Positions 16,601-24,308 of a stretch of DNA of 24,789 nt are shown here, in pieces (position 1 is the stretch's first letter; the number at the start of each line of letters is the position of its first letter). The DNA lies in the IMG/VR virus record IMGVR_UViG_3300000117_000232, positions 1 through 24,789 of that record. The stretch is one strand, 5' to 3'. The DNA comes from a virus. The notes under the pieces are model-generated. The model did no database searches and was not told the DNA's origin. It saw only the letters and a list, made by a program, of their open reading frames with translations. The position numbers were made by a program, and so were the translations under genes.

Positions 16601-19600
16601 TATCAACACTTCTAATAGATAATATCTTTCTATTCATATCTTGTATCTCATCCATAAGATATGGTGTTTTTTGTATAAGGTCTACCACTTCTTCATCAGT
16701 TAAATTCTTCTTCATAGCTTGTGCAATCACTGGCATAAATGGGTCATGAGCCATCTGTGTTATTAAGTAATCTGCATACGCTTCTATGTAATCATCCTCT
16801 AGACCAATCTTTGTTGCAGCACCTTCTGCTACTTCTTCTGCACTAGCGTACTTCCTTATATCTTCCCAATCACCTCTGTTCTTTCTAAACACAGTTGTAA
16901 ATCTTGGGTCTCTTTCGTACAAGTCTTGTACTTCTGGCAAACCAAACTTAGCATTGTTTTCTTTTAGTGCTCCTAAACCTTTTCTAATAAACTCTGGATA
17001 CTTTTCATCTAATACTTTAGCTGTAGTTCTAAATGGTCCAGTAAGAGCTGTGTATGGTTTAAAGTCTGGGTTCTGTGCTTGTATAAGTTTAACCATTGCA
17101 GCATTAGGGTCGTTCCATATTAACTTCATGTACTCCCATGGGTCTCTAAATATAGAAGCCATACCTCTAGCAGACATTCTTAAGTTACCATCAGTAGTTA
17201 TCTTAAGTGGGAAAGCTACACGAGTAACTAACTGCAAAGGCATCCATACTCTACTAATAAAACTAAACGCTATATCTGTAGCTTTAAAGGGTATAGCTTC
17301 TGCACCGTATTTAAACAGTACACCAGGGTCATCTAGTCCATCTGCAATAATACCTTTAAGCTCATTACCTATTGGTGTAGCAGGGTCATAAAAAGTACCT
17401 AGCTTTCCTTCATCTGCAGCTTGTCTAACTGCGTCCATACTTTCCTCAAACCCATTCTTTTTAAATACTTTGTTACGCAACCTTCTACGCATACTTGTAT
17501 ATCTAAGTATTGGTTTTAAGTCTGGAACATTAATTGTTAAGTCCATAGCTTGTCCTACCATACCTAGTGCGTGTTGTGTTGCCCACTGTTTATCTGTTTC
17601 AGATAACAATGTATTAGCAAACTGTGCTCTAGCTATAGGGTCTAAACCTTCTTGCATAGCTGCTCTATCATAGAACTTGTCGCTAAGTGCAGCTCTATAT
17701 GTCCTACCCTTTTCACCAAATCCTCTAACATCATCTAAGTGTTCAGCCATAAATTCTTTGATTTCGTTATTTGACATACCAAATATATATCTAAGTTGTA
17801 ACGCACCTTCTGTTTTAATTAACTCATCATAAAATACAGCCTGTGCTCCTCTGTAATCTTTTGCTTGTATGTTGTCATAAAACTTTATAAGTAAGTCATC
17901 TATTTTATTTTCTGGTATAGAAAACATATAACCTGTTTTAACAAATGTATCTACAGCTCTATCTACTTCTGTTAGGTATGCCCAAGGTCTTGATGGTAGT
18001 CTTACATCTGTACCACCAAAAATATCTTTAAAACTTGACATTAATGTACGAACTGGATTACCAGATTTTCTACCACCAGCTCTCATGTAAGTTGCTTGAT
18101 ATTGGTTATCAGTCATAGCTGCGTACAAGTTATCTAAGAAGTTGTCATTTAATACTTTTGCTTGTATATGGAAGTCATTAGCTTGTGTTAAGTTATTACC
18201 TTTAAAACGCACATCAGATATAAGACCACCAGTCAAACTATCTTTAATTACATCAAATACTTTGTCTGGATTGTCAACAACTTCTTTTGCCATACTTGCA
18301 CTGAAACCATTTCTTACTAAGTAGGTCATAACAGGTGCTCCATCATCAACAGCTTTAGTTATAATATCTGACATACCTTGTATCACTGGGTCTTTATCTA
18401 TCCAGAAATCTGCAGATTGACCACCTGCTTTTAAGAAGTCATCTAATTCTTTACCTACGCTAGTTAATGTTTTTGATGTAGCTGCTTTACCAGTAATACC
18501 AACTCCAGGAAAAATCATAGTAGGGTCTGTTAAAGCCATACCAGTTAAGTTTCCAATAAATCCTATCCAAGCATTCCATCCATGTTTAGGTTCAAAGTTT
18601 AAATCAGATATCTTATCTTGTTCTGCAGATAGCAAAGCATTAAATTTAGTTTGAAATTCATCATCTGACATATCTTTAGTGTTGTAAGTAGTTACTAAAT
18701 CATTTATCAATCCCTCTGTTTCTAGCTTTATATCAGCTATAACATTGTTTAATGGTGAGTACTCTCCACCTAATGAACCAGTAAGTGTATATCTAATCTG
18801 GTCACCTGGTGTAGCTGGTATGCTATATCTTTTAAAACCTTCTCTAGAAGTAATAGCTTCTTGAAAGTATTCATTAGAACCAAAGTATTGTTCTATTCCT
18901 TCTGGATTACCAGAACCTAATAATTGATTAGATGTATCTATATATGCTTCTAATCTTTCTTGTAATGTAGGTTCTCTTACTTCTCCATCTTGTGCAATCT
19001 TTAGGTTTTCTCTATACACACTAGGAAAATGTTTGTTAATAACTTCTATGTCTGTTTCAGCAAACTTAAAGTCTTTTTGTGTATTTAGAAAACTTAAACT
19101 ATCTGTCACTGCTAATGGTGCTAAATTTAATTGTTCTTCTGTTAGTTCAAATCCTAATGTTCTTGCACCCTTTTTAATAGCACTTCTTACTGCACCAGCT
19201 TCTAGACCTTTAATAAAAGATTGTAACTTCCAGGTTATAGGTATTTCATTATCTTCTGTTTCTGGGTCTCCAACAAATCTTGAGTAGTCTCTATCTAATT
19301 CTTTACCCTGTTCTGCTGCTAATCTCTCTAATTCTGCTTTAGAAGCAACACCAAATGAGTTAGCACCACTGACTTGAAAGTCTTGGAACTTAGCATTTAA
19401 CCCTACAATCAAAGCATTAATTACTGTACTTTTTCTTAGTTGTGCGTCACCCCATAAATCTTGTCTAGTTTCTTGTTGTACATCTTTAGTCTTCTGTACA
19501 CCATCTTTTATCTGTTGCCAAAAAGATGTACTTCTTTTCTTTACAAAATCTTCTTTAGGGTCTGGTACAACTGTCTCTGTGTCTTTCCATAAATTGTAAT

Positions 19601-19814
19601 AGTCTGTACTAGACAATCCCATAGACGCTGCAGCGTATGGTAAATCACTATCTTCATTAGGGTTCATTGATTGAAAGTCTAATGTTTTTTTACCTAGTGC
19701 TTCTATCTCTATATCAGACATAGAGCTCTTAGCTTGTTCTACTGCTTGTTTGTCAAGGGTTTTTTCTTCTTGTCTTTTAAGCCACTCTTGACCCCAACTA
19801 AGATAGAACGACAT
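13602..19814 (-). CDS. Giant internal virion / ejection protein (2,070 aa)
   Basis: The largest gene, a quarter of the window. The protein is largely helical and soluble, with three Gly/hydrophobic stretches: WNAWIGFIGNLTGMALTDP (about residues 410-430), a WMPLQLVTRVAFPLKI block followed by DGNLRMSARGM (about 855-880), and ISALGVAGGGLLPPLGPVVA (about 1583-1605). The 'W-x-P...L.TR.A.PLK...LR' block resembles large proteins of actinobacterial phages as I recall them. No HExxH protease, nucleotide-binding loop or clear RNA-polymerase motif was found. By size and place it is likely a T7 gp16-like or N4-like internal protein that is packaged in the capsid and extruded with the DNA; this is inference. 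The ATG shares one base with the preceding stop (TAATG). Codon style matches its neighbours, so no sign of a foreign origin. Confidence 0.6.
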   Translation of the reverse strand: MSFYLSWGQEWLKRQEEKTLDKQAVEQAKSSMSDIEIEALGKKTLDFQSMNPNEDSDLPYAAASMGLSSTDYYNLWKDTETVVPDPKEDFVKKRSTSFWQQIKDGVQKTKDVQQETRQDLWGDAQLRKSTVINALIVGLNAKFQDFQVSGANSFGVASKAELERLAAEQGKELDRDYSRFVGDPETEDNEIPITWKLQSFIKGLEAGAVRSAIKKGARTLGFELTEEQLNLAPLAVTDSLSFLNTQKDFKFAETDIEVINKHFPSVYRENLKIAQDGEVREPTLQERLEAYIDTSNQLLGSGNPEGIEQYFGSNEYFQEAITSREGFKRYSIPATPGDQIRYTLTGSLGGEYSPLNNVIADIKLETEGLINDLVTTYNTKDMSDDEFQTKFNALLSAEQDKISDLNFEPKHGWNAWIGFIGNLTGMALTDPTMIFPGVGITGKAATSKTLTSVGKELDDFLKAGGQSADFWIDKDPVIQGMSDIITKAVDDGAPVMTYLVRNGFSASMAKEVVDNPDKVFDVIKDSLTGGLISDVRFKGNNLTQANDFHIQAKVLNDNFLDNLYAAMTDNQYQATYMRAGGRKSGNPVRTLMSSFKDIFGGTDVRLPSRPWAYLTEVDRAVDTFVKTGYMFSIPENKIDDLLIKFYDNIQAKDYRGAQAVFYDELIKTEGALQLRYIFGMSNNEIKEFMAEHLDDVRGFGEKGRTYRAALSDKFYDRAAMQEGLDPIARAQFANTLLSETDKQWATQHALGMVGQAMDLTINVPDLKPILRYTSMRRRLRNKVFKKNGFEESMDAVRQAADEGKLGTFYDPATPIGNELKGIIADGLDDPGVLFKYGAEAIPFKATDIAFSFISRVWMPLQLVTRVAFPLKITTDGNLRMSARGMASIFRDPWEYMKLIWNDPNAAMVKLIQAQNPDFKPYTALTGPFRTTAKVLDEKYPEFIRKGLGALKENNAKFGLPEVQDLYERDPRFTTVFRKNRGDWEDIRKYASAEEVAEGAATKIGLEDDYIEAYADYLITQMAHDPFMPVIAQAMKKNLTDEEVVDLIQKTPYLMDEIQDMNRKILSIRSVDKSSQVIPVITTQQDFIDFVKHHKMTISNFTANQQDLMDIIAQGKIGRTNIRSIDVAKQINKKKIKEDITPMMLEVLEDLPFTVPGVVNQTKGFAAKYGAFMDALFFAVGQSEATLSRIPTFKQAYYHFLESNLVFATRKSLQDILDAHYDPDNVINLPGDLVAAVKRNLTDAEVPFEQIEEVMKKTVKQRLQVTDDAVTFVAYNADNKYAPRVLQSVSKNQIELDLNLANAESKAYSVETAGRIRLGDENTKIGAYYSSLPRRNVLVDGVLDTSQDMQFSRAIREFHKDTGKNTYNITTDFKNLIKENPTPTIKELRKVLQMGNAKYDDVAELMQQTGLLAMVDSKSGKLVMNNARKSGVISQFTEIEYHTMLDLDDIRSDTVRNMTFNDLNKSSSAYAFELHNRLLYNLLERGYLAEAYKVGLPFFEAYREVLGRWTQLAAANPRAGAQVGFAYRKGIENNYVYSDKFGEKYLIIPVGGTALENYVKTEGEGLWSDDISMEDSNIILKRSLPISALGVAGGGLLPPLGPVVAIPTGFVTRDNPEIRRLLERTIFQFGLPFDSMGSGDIKDILGEILVEENLPATGKNLLNAVSSKLGISGVDEDLYMLATTQSVQIASILYPNKSDDPEFIFNTAAVIRDNIYQLKAWDRNINPLVPKLNVLYRINTEDDTFNEWYGTSQEPSGVVWNSFVELSVIHGFYQDLREQYALTMGSKQADYEATLDVVRLLGLDIYDMETSFTSAQLQLKGKSISESGPMARTKPEYDFLMENPELYGDYGSSILYFFDKLGTGEVDYTSYGIQKGLGNITPLNKEELYWRAATFAASLVERAMLERYQGKWDKERYTANEQKIEKAELELTLRKMFPLAYQVDPAQVATLLPGKEIPDTFDWDLVIPILEQAITDPRVEALGGLYPEVSDYLNYRNEIIKGIQIGKNIPLKENAVVWLRTQTSEEAQLIRDGLYKYGANLAQETPEFLPVFQDVFYNEVTRFGLGDLSDE

Positions 19815-20167
19815 TAGATAAACCTATATTTTAGTTCTGGGAACCTATCTAGCAATACTTGCTTAGTAACTTGTGCTTCGCTTATAGGTGTAGGTGTACT
19901 TGCTTGTTTCTCTGGTACAAATCCAGGTTCATCTGGAAATTGTGTCGGAGTAGTAAATACATCACCTATTGGTTGTTGTGCTATTGCAGCACTAGGCATA
20001 CCACCTGTTTGTGCAACTTCGTTTTGTATAGCATCTATTTGACTTTCAATAGCTGTTGATTGCCCTGTTGGGTCGCCTTCCATTCTTGGTGGTACCACCA
20101 AATCAGCATACGCCCCATCTACTGTCATATCTGTTGCTTGTTTAAACGACTTAGATTTGCGAACCAT
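19814..20167 (-). CDS. Small disordered protein after the portal (117 aa)
   Basis: I start this at ATG 20167 (MVRKSKSFKQATDM) because GGAG sits six bases upstream. Two upstream in-frame ATGs at 20179 and 20173 lie in or before that SD. The N-terminus is basic. Residues 25-100 are rich in Pro, Gln, Thr and Gly (PPRMEGDPTGQ, PTQFPDEPGFVPEKQ) and probably disordered. The last 20 residues form a hydrophobic-aromatic tail (VLLDRFPELKYRFI) that may be a docking peptide. It overlaps the 81-aa gene by 17 bases and the giant gene by one. I recognise no family. A packaged linker or portal/ejection-complex accessory protein is a guess from position. Confidence 0.6.
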   Translation of the reverse strand: MVRKSKSFKQATDMTVDGAYADLVVPPRMEGDPTGQSTAIESQIDAIQNEVAQTGGMPSAAIAQQPIGDVFTTPTQFPDEPGFVPEKQASTPTPISEAQVTKQVLLDRFPELKYRFI

Positions 20168-20396
20168 AATCATCTCCATTATCTATTTCAAAACCTAACG
20201 CTACACTAATGTACACATTAGGTATTGGTGTAGGTATAATATAACTTCCTAATGGTACATCACCTAATGCTTCTTGTGGTCTAACAATAGGAGATAGGTT
20301 TATGATTGTTTCTACTTCTTCTTCAAAAGGTGTTTCATTCCAATCTTCTTGATTAATAATATCAATAAACTGTTCGTTAATTTTATCTTTAGACAA
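20151..20396 (-). CDS. Small acidic protein with TTG start (81 aa)
   Basis: The start codon is TTG (20396-20394), with a full AGGAG six bases upstream. It overlaps the end of the portal gene by eight bases. The product is acidic in its first half (NQEDWNETPFEEEVETI), then Pro/Ile-rich (IPTPIPNVYISVALGFEI) and ends in a short Asp/Gly tail. No family recognised. Position after the portal and before the ejection block suggests a head-vertex or packaging accessory. The TTG-plus-strong-SD start also shows that this phage uses TTG as a real initiator, relevant for the 30-aa gene before the terminase. Confidence 0.65.
   Translation of the reverse strand: MSKDKINEQFIDIINQEDWNETPFEEEVETIINLSPIVRPQEALGDVPLGSYIIPTPIPNVYISVALGFEIDNGDDYGSQI
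20174..20177 (-). promoter_or_regulatory. SD that fixes the start of the 117-aa gene
   Basis: GGAG on the minus strand with a six-base spacer to ATG 20167. It lies inside the last codons of the 81-aa gene and argues against starts at 20179 or 20173. Confidence 0.6.
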
Positions 20397-22155
20397 GACC
20401 AGCTCCTGGAGGTATAGCAGGTCCAGTTGCTACTTGCTCTGGTGGTAATCCTCCACCACCTAATTGTGCTAGAACAGATGCTATGTCTGGTTCTGGTTGT
20501 GCAGCAGCTTGTTGTTGCTCTTGTGCTTCTACTTCTTCTTCTGTATAAAACTCATCTAGAATTTCTGTCATGTTTTGTGGATTTTTTCTAATCTCTTTAG
20601 CAGCCAAACTAGCTTTTATATTTCCTTGTGCTGCTTGTGACATGAGTGCTTCAAACAATACAGTCTCTGCTTTTTCTGCATTAACTCTATTTTGTATTTG
20701 TGAGATGTTGTCTAATCCATCTAAATTCTCTTGTAATGTTTGCATATCTATAACACCTTGTTGTTTTAATTGTAGACCAGTAATAATTTTTTGTGGCTCA
20801 TCAAATCCAGCCATAACACCATACACTCTGCGTGTTTTGTATAGTTGTCCAATATCACTCTCTGGTACATAAGTTTCTTTAAATGCTGTGCCTTTGCGAT
20901 AACCAGCAATAGGTTTACGCATTTTGCCATACATTACTTCATCCCATTCAAGTCTCTTAGCGTCTATCTGTTGTAGAGCATCTTGCATAACTGTTTGGTA
21001 TTCTCTTACATGAAGTGATGATGACTGACCAAGTTCCTCTAATCCTCTACCAGTGACAAAAGCATTAGGCGATTGTCCATCATCTGATACTGGATAAGCA
21101 GAACCTAGGCGAAGATGTCTTTCTAATCTATCTATCTGTTGGAACAACTGATAAGGTAAGTTGTTTACTGGTTTAGATACTTGACTACCTGGTGTCAAAT
21201 AGTTTACAGCGAACCTACCCTTTCTATATTGTCCACTCTCTATCTCGCCAATGATGTTGGTTTCTGTAAACACAGCATCTTCCATTGCAATGACAGATAG
21301 AATATTTATCTTTGCCATATTAGCCATCAATCCTATAACATGATGAAATTGTCCTTGTAGTTGGTCAAAGCTAAAACGCTTTGCTATAACAAATCTTGGT
21401 CCAGACTTTAATGGATTAGGTATGAAATCTAATATAATTTTATTTTCTGGTAGGAAAATGTAAGTACCTTCGTCATCATAATATTCTGCAACAACTTTAC
21501 CTGTTCCGTCTTGGTTAGCCCAAGTCTTGTCGTAACTAGATAAGTACGCCATTGTATTGTATTCAGAACTAACTTCATCCATAATTACATTTTTAAACTT
21601 AGGATATGTTTTAGCTAGTTCCTCATGTGGTATTCGTTGTAATATTGCTAACTCTTTAGGTTGTTGGTCAGCACCAAAATGTCCTGGGTAACAAAGATAA
21701 GGGTCTTTAATTTCTGCGTATGGATATGGTACTCCATTTGCATCTACTTTTTCTTTTAGTACCCATACAGCAAAGCCGTAACCAGGTAACCATCTACCAA
21801 CTTGTGGTAATTGTAAATCTAATTTTTGTATATCATCATAAGCAGTAACAATGCGTTCTAGTTTCTCTGCTCTCTTTGTAGCTCTTTCACTATCCTTATC
21901 ATTAAAAATATCTACTTTTAAATCTGGTGCTCTACCAATTTTTTGTGCAAATCTTTCTAACGCAGACATAAGTAAGTTAGGTGCAGGTAACTGTTTGTAA
22001 TCCATGTCACGCATATCTTTACCAAGTAATGCTTTTAATCCGTCTGCACCACCATTAAGTATTGCTCTTACATTATGTTTATCTGATGACATAACAGAGT
22101 TGAGTTGTCGTAGTTCATATACTCTGCTGTATAATTCATCTGCTGTCTTGACCAT
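20389..22155 (-). CDS. Portal protein (588 aa)
   Basis: The dodecameric ring at the head vertex through which DNA is packaged and ejected. Evidence is its place directly after the large terminase (TAA then ATG with no gap), its length in the 500-600 aa range usual for portals, and its layout. It has a mixed alpha/beta wing region (IKDPYLCYPGHFG, VVAEYYDDEGTYIFLPENK). A helical stem-like segment follows (HHVIGLMANMAKINILSVIA, about 280-300), then a long crown helix (SSLHVREYQTVMQDALQQID, about 385-405). The C-terminal 50 residues are low in complexity and rich in Gln, Ala, Pro and Gly (EAQEQQQAAAQPEP), as in many portals. GGAG lies four bases before the ATG. The motifs are weak by eye, so the call leans on context. 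Confidence 0.82.
   Translation of the reverse strand: MVKTADELYSRVYELRQLNSVMSSDKHNVRAILNGGADGLKALLGKDMRDMDYKQLPAPNLLMSALERFAQKIGRAPDLKVDIFNDKDSERATKRAEKLERIVTAYDDIQKLDLQLPQVGRWLPGYGFAVWVLKEKVDANGVPYPYAEIKDPYLCYPGHFGADQQPKELAILQRIPHEELAKTYPKFKNVIMDEVSSEYNTMAYLSSYDKTWANQDGTGKVVAEYYDDEGTYIFLPENKIILDFIPNPLKSGPRFVIAKRFSFDQLQGQFHHVIGLMANMAKINILSVIAMEDAVFTETNIIGEIESGQYRKGRFAVNYLTPGSQVSKPVNNLPYQLFQQIDRLERHLRLGSAYPVSDDGQSPNAFVTGRGLEELGQSSSLHVREYQTVMQDALQQIDAKRLEWDEVMYGKMRKPIAGYRKGTAFKETYVPESDIGQLYKTRRVYGVMAGFDEPQKIITGLQLKQQGVIDMQTLQENLDGLDNISQIQNRVNAEKAETVLFEALMSQAAQGNIKASLAAKEIRKNPQNMTEILDEFYTEEEVEAQEQQQAAAQPEPDIASVLAQLGGGGLPPEQVATGPAIPPGAGLV
20403..20407 (-). promoter_or_regulatory. SD supporting a TTG start
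   Basis: AGGAG on the minus strand, inside the portal's last codons, six bases before TTG 20396. No ATG is near in this frame. Confidence 0.65.
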
Positions 22156-24078
22156 TTATCTCCAACTATCTAAATCTATTCCTAGTCCTTCATAACCTGT
22201 AAAACTAGGTGAGTAATCCATACCCATTGTAGCAAGTTTCTCTTTTTGTAAACGCCTTATTGTTTTCATTGGAAACCAACTTGCCATAACTATGTCAGAC
22301 TTTGTACCTACTGACCTACTCTTATTTTGAGCAGAACTAAAATACACTAACTGACTTCTGTATAAGTTTACCTTTTCTTGTGCCTCAAAGCTACGATAAG
22401 GTAAATTAATTAACTTATTTGCAAACAATGGTCTCATAGCAGTAACACCATAAACTGGGTCGTGCTTGTTACCATAAGTCTGTGTACCTTCTAAAAATAC
22501 ACCGTGCTTTGCAGCAAACTCTCTAATTGATTTATCTTGTCGTATTGCTCTTTGAAATCCATTCTCCTCAATAACCCAATGTGCTAGGTTATATTCTTGA
22601 AACCATTTTTTAATTATCTCTAGTGCTTGTGGTATACCTCCACCTAAAGAGTTCTCCATATCAATCATGTACAAGGTGTCGTCTTCTTGATTGTATCCCC
22701 ACAAAAATGCTGCCTGGTATCCAGTTGATGCAGGGTCAAGTCCTGCTATTAATCGTACATTAGCAGGTACCTGCCCAATATTTCTGTTCTGGTCTCTACA
22801 CTGTTCAATCTCCTCTGACGAAAATAAACTTAAACCGTCTGGCATAGCAACATTAAGATATACCATCTCATAAATTGCTCTACCACCTGTAGTTTCTGCA
22901 GCAGACTTTCTACCCATTAACCACTTGTAAGTTCTTTTCTCTGACCATAACATACATTTTTTATGTGCATCATTATCCCAGTCTGGTAGTGTACAAGCTA
23001 CATCATGTGCTTGTTCTACTGTTGTAGACCAGCTTTCATTATCTACTAAGTGTGAATACAAATCGTCATAGTGTTGTCTAGAGCCAATAACAATCATTGC
23101 TGTATGTTCCTCTTTACGACTTGATAATGTTGTAGTCCACCAGTTTCTTGTGTTTTCTCTTGATGCTGGCTGCATAGTAGAACTGTGGTCCTCAATGTCA
23201 TCAGCAATAATTATGTCACAGTCACGAGACAAAATTTTACCACCTCTACCAAGACCTACCATAGTAGGTGACTTAATACCTGTTACTGTTCTTGTACCTA
23301 CAGTAAATCCATTTTGTGACCATGATTTACTAGATTTTGTTTTAGGTTTAAATGTTGGTCCAGGTCCACAAAGTTCTTCTATTAACAGTTCGTTATTTTC
23401 TAACTGGTCCATCACTGCACCAACAGAGTTTTTAGCAATGTCTTCGTTACCACCTACCCACATAATTCTAATGTTAGGATTTTTAGCAATAAGCCATACA
23501 ACAAAATGTATAAGTAATTCTGTTTTACCATGTCGTGGTGGTGATAATATCATGTGCTGTCCACCAGTTTCTATAGCTTTCATAATACTTTCTATCCAGT
23601 TCTTATGAAACTTAGGTGTTAGATATGGTACGCCTTGTTCTGTTCTAAAGTACCTATCTCTAAACTCGTCAAAATCTTCTAGTGTTTTTTCTGCTACTAC
23701 TGGTAAAGCCCATGTTTCCTGGGCTTTTTCTGTTTGTAAATCTTCTAAATAAGCCTGGTATGCCATCTGCACAGCAGCAGGTGTAGTCTCTAATATTTTT
23801 GCTACATCAGTAAGCGTTATTGTTTTTTCATATATCTCTTGTGCAAGTCCAGATGATTTGATATCTTCGTATACTTGTCCTCGTCTAGTAGCAACACTAG
23901 GTTTTTGTGATGGTATGTTTAAACTGTCATCTTCTTGTTGCCATTCTTTACCAGCTTTTCTAGCTCGTTTTTTTTGCATATTAATTCTGTTAGCACACCT
24001 ATCAGAACAATACTTACGCTTACCTTTAGGCAAAGGTCTATGGCATCCTCCTGCATAACATAAAGGTCTATTTGCCAT
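22156..24078 (-). CDS. terL: Large terminase subunit with N-terminal Cys4 finger (640 aa)
   Basis: DNA-packaging motor and nuclease. The ATPase has a Walker A, SPPRHGKT (residues 179-186), a Walker B, IIIADDIED (about 289-297, Asp293/Asp294 with Glu296), and a coupling segment VIGSRQHYDDLY (about 330-341). The C-terminal RNase H-like nuclease shows RLIAGLDPASTGY (Asp448), a second acidic strand WVIEENGFQ and a late Asp in KSDIVMASWF. Upstream, residues 7-28 form a Cys4 motif (C7-x4-C12-x11-C24-x3-C28) in a basic context. Residues about 88-112 look like a helix-turn-helix (TLTDVAKILETTPAAVQMAY). These extra N-terminal parts could provide a DNA-recognition role usually given to a small terminase. 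No separate small terminase is visible nearby. The gene overlaps the 30-aa gene by 11 bases. Confidence 0.95.
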   Translation of the reverse strand: MANRPLCYAGGCHRPLPKGKRKYCSDRCANRINMQKKRARKAGKEWQQEDDSLNIPSQKPSVATRRGQVYEDIKSSGLAQEIYEKTITLTDVAKILETTPAAVQMAYQAYLEDLQTEKAQETWALPVVAEKTLEDFDEFRDRYFRTEQGVPYLTPKFHKNWIESIMKAIETGGQHMILSPPRHGKTELLIHFVVWLIAKNPNIRIMWVGGNEDIAKNSVGAVMDQLENNELLIEELCGPGPTFKPKTKSSKSWSQNGFTVGTRTVTGIKSPTMVGLGRGGKILSRDCDIIIADDIEDHSSTMQPASRENTRNWWTTTLSSRKEEHTAMIVIGSRQHYDDLYSHLVDNESWSTTVEQAHDVACTLPDWDNDAHKKCMLWSEKRTYKWLMGRKSAAETTGGRAIYEMVYLNVAMPDGLSLFSSEEIEQCRDQNRNIGQVPANVRLIAGLDPASTGYQAAFLWGYNQEDDTLYMIDMENSLGGGIPQALEIIKKWFQEYNLAHWVIEENGFQRAIRQDKSIREFAAKHGVFLEGTQTYGNKHDPVYGVTAMRPLFANKLINLPYRSFEAQEKVNLYRSQLVYFSSAQNKSRSVGTKSDIVMASWFPMKTIRRLQKEKLATMGMDYSPSFTGYEGLGIDLDSWR

Positions 24079-24160
24079 AGTTGTTACAATCCTTATTCAT
24101 ACATACCACTTTACCATCAATTACTGATAAGTGTTCTTCACAAGATGGACAAGGTATCAA
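24068..24160 (-). CDS. 30-aa zinc-ribbon peptide, TTG start
   Basis: A tiny frame from TTG 24160 to TAG 24068. It encodes (M)IPCPSCEEHLSVIDG, then KVVCMNKDCNNYGK: a Cys4 zinc-ribbon pattern C4-x2-C7-x12-C20-x4-C25 that fills the whole peptide. The start is one base after the stop of the 45-aa gene and its end overlaps the terminase start by 11 bases, so it fits the operon's gap-free packing and could be translated by re-initiation. SD support is weak and no ATG is available, which is the main doubt. The clean Cys spacing is unlikely by chance in a frame with no other use. The role could be a nucleic-acid or terminase accessory. The 81-aa gene shows that TTG starts occur here. Confidence 0.6.
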   Translation of the reverse strand: MIPCPSCEEHLSVIDGKVVCMNKDCNNYGK

Positions 24161-24161
24161 A

Positions 24162-24299
24162 TTATTTTTTCTTTTTGGGAAAACCCTTTTTCATATTTGC
24201 ATACGCTTTAGGGCTAATTGTAGAATTTTTTTTGGACCTACTAGTTCCAGCTTTTTTTCTTTTGTTCATATTGTAATATAAACCTTTTTTAGCTACCAT
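24162..24299 (-). CDS. Basic small phage protein (45 aa)
   Basis: ATG 24299 to TAA 24162, nine bases after the 85-aa gene, with AAGGA upstream. The product begins MVAKKGLYYNMNKRKKAGTS, continues with RSKKNSTISPKAYANM and ends in GFPKKKK. Short proteins of the same layout ('KKGLYxNINKRKKAGTSRSK...TIS..AY.NM..GF') are familiar to me from many marine phage genomes, near terminase and structural genes, but have no known function. Its strong positive charge suggests DNA or RNA binding, or a packaged counter-ion role. Confidence 0.75.
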   Translation of the reverse strand: MVAKKGLYYNMNKRKKAGTSRSKKNSTISPKAYANMKKGFPKKKK

Positions 24300-24308
24300 A
24301 TCTTTTCC

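Noticed and set aside
13602-19814. Giant protein as an N4-like virion RNA polymerase
   Set aside because: Length and packaging role would fit, but I could not find the polymerase motifs (the R...K.......YG region or paired catalytic Asp context) by eye. A profile search would be needed.
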